From the NCBI RefSeq assembly GCF_001417955.2, contig NZ_LKTM01000338.1, positions 1-45,500 of the forward strand: 45,500 nucleotides of DNA, in the 5' to 3' direction. The notes under the pieces are model-generated. The model saw nothing but the letters and a program-made list of their open reading frames with translations. It was not told the origin of the DNA and ran no database searches. Every line of letters begins with the position of its first letter. Position 1 is the first letter of the stretch. This document shows, piece after piece, positions 41,872 through 45,500 of the stretch. Both the position numbers and the translations under genes were made by a program. Source of the DNA: Mycobacterium gordonae. GTDB lineage: Bacteria > Actinomycetota > Actinomycetes > Mycobacteriales > Mycobacteriaceae.

Positions 41872-43469
41872 ATCCGGAACACGCCGTAGCCACGCTGGCC
41901 ACGGACCTCGCCGTTGTGGATCACCGACAGGCAGAACCCGAGAACGGTCCGCGTATCGCGGGGATCGATGATCCCGTCGTCGTAAAGTCGGCCGCTGTTG
42001 GCCAGTGCGACGGATTCGCGCTCGATCTGTTCCTCGACGGCGGCGCGCATCTGGGCGTCGGCCTGCTCGTCGAAGGGCAGCCCGCGGTCGGCGGCGGACT
42101 CGCGCGCCACGATGGACAGCACTCCGGCCAGTTGCGCCGGACCCATCACGGCCGACTTCGAGTTAGGCCAAGCGAATAGGAAACGCGGTGAGTACGATCG
42201 CCCGCACATGCCGTAGTTCCCGGCACCGTAGGACGCACCCATGGTGATGGTCACGTGGGGGACCGTGCTGTTTGATACGGCGTTGATCATCTTGGCGCCG
42301 TCCTTGATGATGCCGCCCTGTTCGTACTCGGCACCGACCATGAAACCGGTGGTGTTCTGCAGGAAGATGAGGGGGGTGTCGATCTGATTTGCCAGTTGGA
42401 TGAACTGCGAACCTTTCTCGGCCTCCTCACTGAACAGGATGCCCCGTGCGTTTGCGAGGATGCCGACCGGGAAGCCGTGGATCGAGGCCCAGCCGGTGAC
42501 GAGTGACGTGCCGTAGAGAGGTTTGAACTCGTCGAAGGCCGAGCCGTCGACCACTCGGGCGATGACGTCGCGGGGGTCGAAGGGCACCTTCGGATCGACC
42601 GACGCGATGCCGAGCAGCTGATCGGGGTCGTGCACCGGTGGGTGCGGCGGCGTGGTGGGTCCGGGGCCGTTCTTCCGCCAGTTGAGCCGCGCCATGATGC
42701 GACGGCCGATGCGGATCGCATCCTGCTCGTCCTCGGCCATGTAATCGGCCAGCCCCGAGGTGCGGGCGTGCATGTCGGCGCCGCCGAGCGACTCGTCATC
42801 GGAGACCTCGCCCGTGGCCATCTTGACCAGCGGCGGACCGCCGAGGAACACCTTGGAACGGTTGCGCACCATCACGACGTAGTCGCACATGCCCGGGACG
42901 TACGCACCTCCCGCGGTCGAGTTGCCGAAGACCAGGGCCAGTGTCGGCAGCCCCGCTGCGCTGTGCTGGGTCAAGTCGTGGAACAGCTGTCCGCCGGGCA
43001 CGAAGATCTCTGCCTGTGTGGGCAGGTCGGCGCCGCCAGATTCGACGATGTTGATGATGGGCAGTCGGTTCTCCCGCGCGATGGCCATGCCGCGGAACAC
43101 CTTGCGGAAGGTATAAGGGTTCGATGCGCCGCCGCGGACGGTGGGGTCGTGGGCGATGATCATCGACTCGATGCCCTCGACCACGCCGATGCCTACCACC
43201 ACGCTACCGCCGACGGGGAACTTACTGCCCCAGGCGGCGAAGGGGCATAGTTCGAGGAACGCCGTGTCGGGGTCGAGCATCAGCTCGATGCGCTCGCGGA
43301 CAAGCAGCTTGCCCCGCTTACGGTGGCGCGCAACGTATTTCGCGCCGCCGCCGCCGTTGACCAGCGCCAGTTGCTCCGCGATGGTGTCGAGTTGCGCGCT
43401 CAGTCCTTCGCGGTTCTTGAGATAGCCGGGCGCGGTGTCGTCGACCCGATCGGGCAGGACCTGTACCAA
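41868..43469 (-). CDS. Acyl-CoA carboxylase, beta (carboxyltransferase) subunit, geranyl-CoA-type candidate
   Basis: A 533-residue carboxyltransferase of the MCC/GCC group. Conserved motifs include RGGASNPYTFRKVFRGM, NIVESGGADLPTQAEIF, GNSTAGGAYVPGMCDY and ASYGAGNYGMCGR. Residues 154-163 (EIFVPGGQLF) place Gly159 where methylcrotonyl-CoA carboxylases have the Phe of HFGRIFY. From memory, that Phe-to-Gly change distinguishes geranyl-CoA carboxylase. Thus a longer branched substrate is likely. The start is TTG at 43469, supported by GGAAGG 7 bases upstream. It heads the operon beta-alpha-dehydrogenase-ligase. Confidence 0.92.
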   Translation of the reverse strand: MVQVLPDRVDDTAPGYLKNREGLSAQLDTIAEQLALVNGGGGAKYVARHRKRGKLLVRERIELMLDPDTAFLELCPFAAWGSKFPVGGSVVVGIGVVEGIESMIIAHDPTVRGGASNPYTFRKVFRGMAIARENRLPIINIVESGGADLPTQAEIFVPGGQLFHDLTQHSAAGLPTLALVFGNSTAGGAYVPGMCDYVVMVRNRSKVFLGGPPLVKMATGEVSDDESLGGADMHARTSGLADYMAEDEQDAIRIGRRIMARLNWRKNGPGPTTPPHPPVHDPDQLLGIASVDPKVPFDPRDVIARVVDGSAFDEFKPLYGTSLVTGWASIHGFPVGILANARGILFSEEAEKGSQFIQLANQIDTPLIFLQNTTGFMVGAEYEQGGIIKDGAKMINAVSNSTVPHVTITMGASYGAGNYGMCGRSYSPRFLFAWPNSKSAVMGPAQLAGVLSIVARESAADRGLPFDEQADAQMRAAVEEQIERESVALANSGRLYDDGIIDPRDTRTVLGFCLSVIHNGEVRGQRGYGVFRM

Positions 43470-43507
43470 AGTTTTCCTTCCGGGCGAGCATCGACGTCGA
43501 TCTACTA

Positions 43508-43544
43508 GGCGCTGATGTTAGCCGCAATTAACATCAGGTGACAA
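43508..43544 (-). promoter_or_regulatory. Promoter with overlapping operator for the carboxylase operon
   Basis: A perfect inverted repeat, CTGATGTTA-N8-TAACATCAG, spans 43512-43537. On the minus strand, TTGTCA (43544-43539) and TAACAT (43520-43515) are 18 bp apart, a good -35/-10 pair, and the repeat covers the spacer and the -10. A start of transcription near 43508 gives a leader of about 39 bases to TTG 43469. This is the layout of a TetR-type repressor site; the binding protein is unknown. The rest of the gap to 43812 holds no gene I can support. Confidence 0.6.
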
Positions 43545-43812
43545 CGGCGCAGGCGGGCGTCGGATTTGTTCCGCGCCGTGGTTCCGTCGAATGGCGAGGA
43601 TCGAAGCGGTGCGTTCGCTGCAGATCGAGCGATCGAAGGAATTGACTGGGGAGGGACGGCACACAGGGCCCGTGCGAGGTCGTATCGAGTTCCTCGTCCG
43701 GCGCGCGTGGAGTCTACGGTTCGCGATCTCGGGTGAACACCCGCAGCGATTGTCAGTGTCGCGCCATGCCCTTCAGCCAACCGAGTAGTGCATAACGCCG
43801 GTCGGCCAGAAT

Positions 43813-44487
43813 CTATCGGGTCTCCTCGGCTTTGGCCAGCGGCGGAGCGGCCTGATCAGGCGCCTGTCCGAGGGTATACAGGCCGAGAATGCCGAGAAAA
43901 CCCGCACAGTGCTCGATGAGCATTTCAGTCGAGAGGTTCAGTTGTCCATCTATCCAGCGACGGAGTATCTCGAACAGGCCCCCGACACCGTAGGTAGCGG
44001 CGAGATCTGCGACTTGGAGCACATCGCTGGGTATATCGAGGTGCAAGCGGGCCTCTCTGAGCACCAGCTCCGCAAAATCGGTCATCAGATCGCTTCGCAG
44101 CTGCCGAAGGAGGGGTTCTGCGCCCGACTCGACAAACAGTATGCGGGCCATGCGGGGATCGTTCTCGATCACCTGAACCAGGGCCTTGATCGGAGCGTAA
44201 GCCAGTTCTTGAGGAGCAACCGTGTCGTCCGGAATGGCGCTGGTTATCACCGCTTGGAAGGTAGTGGAGATCTTGGCAAATACCGCACGCAAGAGCGCGT
44301 CTCGATCGCGAAACTGTTGGTAGAAGTACCGGCTCGTCACTCCTGATTTCGCACACACGGCGGTCACGGTGCACGCGGTAGCTCCGTGGGTGCCCATGAT
44401 TGAGACCGCGGCATCAATCAACATCACGCGACGCTGTGCATCGCGTTGAGTTGCGGACAGCCCGCCATAGACACGTGCTGGACTCAT
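43813..44487 (-). CDS. TetR-family transcriptional regulator
   Basis: A 224-residue regulator with helix-turn-helix RRVMLIDAAVSIMGTHGATA, then CAKSGVTSRYFYQQFRDRDA. Its larger C-terminal domain resembles TetR_C subgroups of mycobacteria, ligand unknown. It diverges from the PF10118 gene across a 69-bp gap with a perfect inverted repeat, so self-control and control of that gene are likely. It may also belong to the carboxylase operon's regulation, since it ends 343 bp upstream of that operon. Confidence 0.88.
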   Translation of the reverse strand: MSPARVYGGLSATQRDAQRRVMLIDAAVSIMGTHGATACTVTAVCAKSGVTSRYFYQQFRDRDALLRAVFAKISTTFQAVITSAIPDDTVAPQELAYAPIKALVQVIENDPRMARILFVESGAEPLLRQLRSDLMTDFAELVLREARLHLDIPSDVLQVADLAATYGVGGLFEILRRWIDGQLNLSTEMLIEHCAGFLGILGLYTLGQAPDQAAPPLAKAEETR

Positions 44488-44508
44488 GTCCTACAGTCTG
44501 GCAGTCTT

Positions 44509-44532
44509 ATCTGACAAGGCATAAAGTCAGAT
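44509..44532. promoter_or_regulatory. TetR operator, ATCTGAC-N10-GTCAGAT
   Basis: A perfect 7-bp inverted repeat with a 10-bp spacer lies between the divergent tetR and PF10118 genes. The spacer contains most of a possible -10 (TAAAGT, 44522-44527) for the plus-strand gene. Length and symmetry are typical of TetR dimer sites. Confidence 0.6.
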
Positions 44533-44556
44533 CCAAACTTCGAGGAAGGACCTCAA

Positions 44557-45441
44557 ATGTCGGACGATCAAGCCCCGACCCCGACCCGGGTGCTGCCAAA
44601 ACCCAGGCGCGTTCGGTTTCCGATGCCGACCTCCACGAAGCGGCAACATTTTGTCGATGGCGACCTGGTGATGAGCCATTTCATCTCGGTGCTTTCTGCG
44701 ACGTTCCCGGAAGGCGAGGATTTCTTCATCCGCTCGGTCAGGAACTTCCAGAGTTCCATCGACGATCCCCAACTAGAGACAGCGGTCAAGGGTTTCATCG
44801 GACAAGAGGCCACACATCGACACCAGCATCGTCTCCTAAACGAGCGACTCCAGGTCATGGGTTATCCGACCGCGCGAATCGACCGTCATGTCGGACGCTT
44901 GATCAAGCGATTGGAACGGCGCTTTTCGCCGGAAATGCGGCTGTCCATGACCTCCGCGTTGGAGCACTACACCGCTACGCTGGCAGAAATCATTCTTACC
45001 AGCGAAGACGCCCAGAAGCTCATCGGCCAGACAGAGGTTCGACCGATTCTGCTGTGGCATGCCTTCGAGGAGTCGGAGCACAAAGCGGTTGCCTTTGATG
45101 TCTATCGGCTGGTGGGAGCAACCGAGCGCACCCGTGTACGGGGCATGCGGATCGCTTCAGTAATTCTGTTCGGCGAGCTCATTCTGCAGACTGCCTTGTC
45201 TATGGCCGCTGATAGAGCCTCATATAACCCGGTCACCCTGGTGCGCAGTCTGTACCGCTTTAGTCGCACCCCGATGTTCACCGCCGATGCGCTGCGGCGT
45301 TTCCGTTCCTACAATCGCCCGGGTTTCCATCCTGATGATTGGGACAGCGCCGCGGTCCTGGAGCATTGGAGCAAAGAACTGTTCGACCAAGACGGTTCAC
45401 AGCGAGTTATCGCTTCGTCGGGACCCTGCGTGCCAGGGTGA
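44557..45441 (+). CDS. PF10118 metal-dependent hydrolase (ferritin-like di-iron fold)
   Basis: A 294-residue mostly helical protein of the family annotated as predicted metal-dependent hydrolase. Likely metal ligands are in FIGQEATHRHQH and in HAFEESEHKAVAFDV, a pair of ExxH-type motifs as in ferritin-like di-iron enzymes, with further glutamates in FPEGEDFF and ALEHYTA. Two weakly hydrophobic stretches near residues 195-220 may touch the membrane. The reaction is unknown. GAGGAAGGA precedes the ATG. Confidence 0.85.
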   Translation: MSDDQAPTPTRVLPKPRRVRFPMPTSTKRQHFVDGDLVMSHFISVLSATFPEGEDFFIRSVRNFQSSIDDPQLETAVKGFIGQEATHRHQHRLLNERLQVMGYPTARIDRHVGRLIKRLERRFSPEMRLSMTSALEHYTATLAEIILTSEDAQKLIGQTEVRPILLWHAFEESEHKAVAFDVYRLVGATERTRVRGMRIASVILFGELILQTALSMAADRASYNPVTLVRSLYRFSRTPMFTADALRRFRSYNRPGFHPDDWDSAAVLEHWSKELFDQDGSQRVIASSGPCVPG

Positions 45442-45500
45442 GTTGAGTCCAGTGGTTCATAGCAAACCGGCCTGATGCAGGGCGAGATACGGATCAACAC
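45442..45500 (-). other. Window tail, possible end of a minus-strand gene
   Basis: Read on the minus strand, 45500 to 45457 encodes VDPYLALHQAGLL and then a TGA stop at 45459-45457. This looks like the C-terminus of a protein that starts beyond the window. Fourteen codons are too few to prove it. Confidence 0.25.

Noticed and set aside
43505..43780. 91-codon minus-strand frame upstream of the carboxylase operon
   Set aside because: It runs through the operator and promoter, lacks a ribosome binding site and shows no recognisable sequence.

Overview
The window looks like the chromosome of a Mycobacterium. It opens with the glycine-rich end of a PE_PGRS-type protein. It then carries a complete actinobacterial division and cell wall (dcw) cluster whose FtsZ, Wag31, SepF, FtsW and MurE products closely resemble the M. 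tuberculosis proteins as I remember them. The DNA is G+C-rich, with many GTG starts and 4-bp stop/start overlaps. A PGRS protein points to one of the slow-growing lineages. The species cannot be named from the sequence alone.

Region 1 (1-17767): PGRS fragment, then murE-murF-mraY-murD-ftsW-murG-murC-ftsQ as one tightly overlapping plus-strand operon. After a repeat-bearing leader come ftsZ-pgeF-yggS, then sepF, yggT, wag31, a small membrane protein and, on the minus strand, a phosphoribosyltransferase. This is core peptidoglycan precursor synthesis, divisome assembly and polar growth.

Region 2 (about 17768-24026) begins the accessory part. A minus-strand operon (SCP2-type thiolase, zinc alcohol dehydrogenase, carboxymuconolactone decarboxylase-like protein) diverges from a plus-strand set (TetR, PaaI-type thioesterase, alpha/beta hydrolase, second TetR).

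Region 3 (24043-28097) is a three-component CYP153-type cytochrome P450 system: [2Fe-2S] ferredoxin, P450 and FAD ferredoxin reductase. It diverges from an AraC-type regulator. CYP153 enzymes hydroxylate terminal carbons of alkanes and some terpenes.

Region 4 (28380-43469) is a large acyl-CoA catabolic locus. Ten overlapping plus-strand genes encode a thiolase, its DUF35 partner, an F420-type LLM oxidoreductase, two pairs of MaoC-like hydratase subunits, an enoyl-CoA hydratase-like protein, a TIGR03084 protein and an AtuA (DUF1446) protein. They converge on a minus-strand operon for a biotin-dependent acyl-CoA carboxylase (beta then alpha), an acyl-CoA dehydrogenase and an acyl-CoA ligase. 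A TetR gene lies between the two units. AtuA, carboxylase and dehydrogenase recall the Pseudomonas acyclic terpene utilisation (Atu) pathway. The beta subunit seems to have the small glycine expected of a geranyl-CoA-type carboxylase. The thiolase, DUF35 and MaoC pairs recall steroid side-chain degradation. My working hypothesis is a pathway for a beta-methyl-branched, isoprenoid-like substrate, activated at one end by the P450, with two possible ways past the methyl branch. This is inference from gene content.

Region 5 (43813-45500): a TetR gene diverges from a ferritin-like PF10118 protein across a perfect inverted-repeat operator, and the last bases may hold the end of a further minus-strand gene. 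I found no rRNA, tRNA, CRISPR array, insertion sequence or prophage gene.
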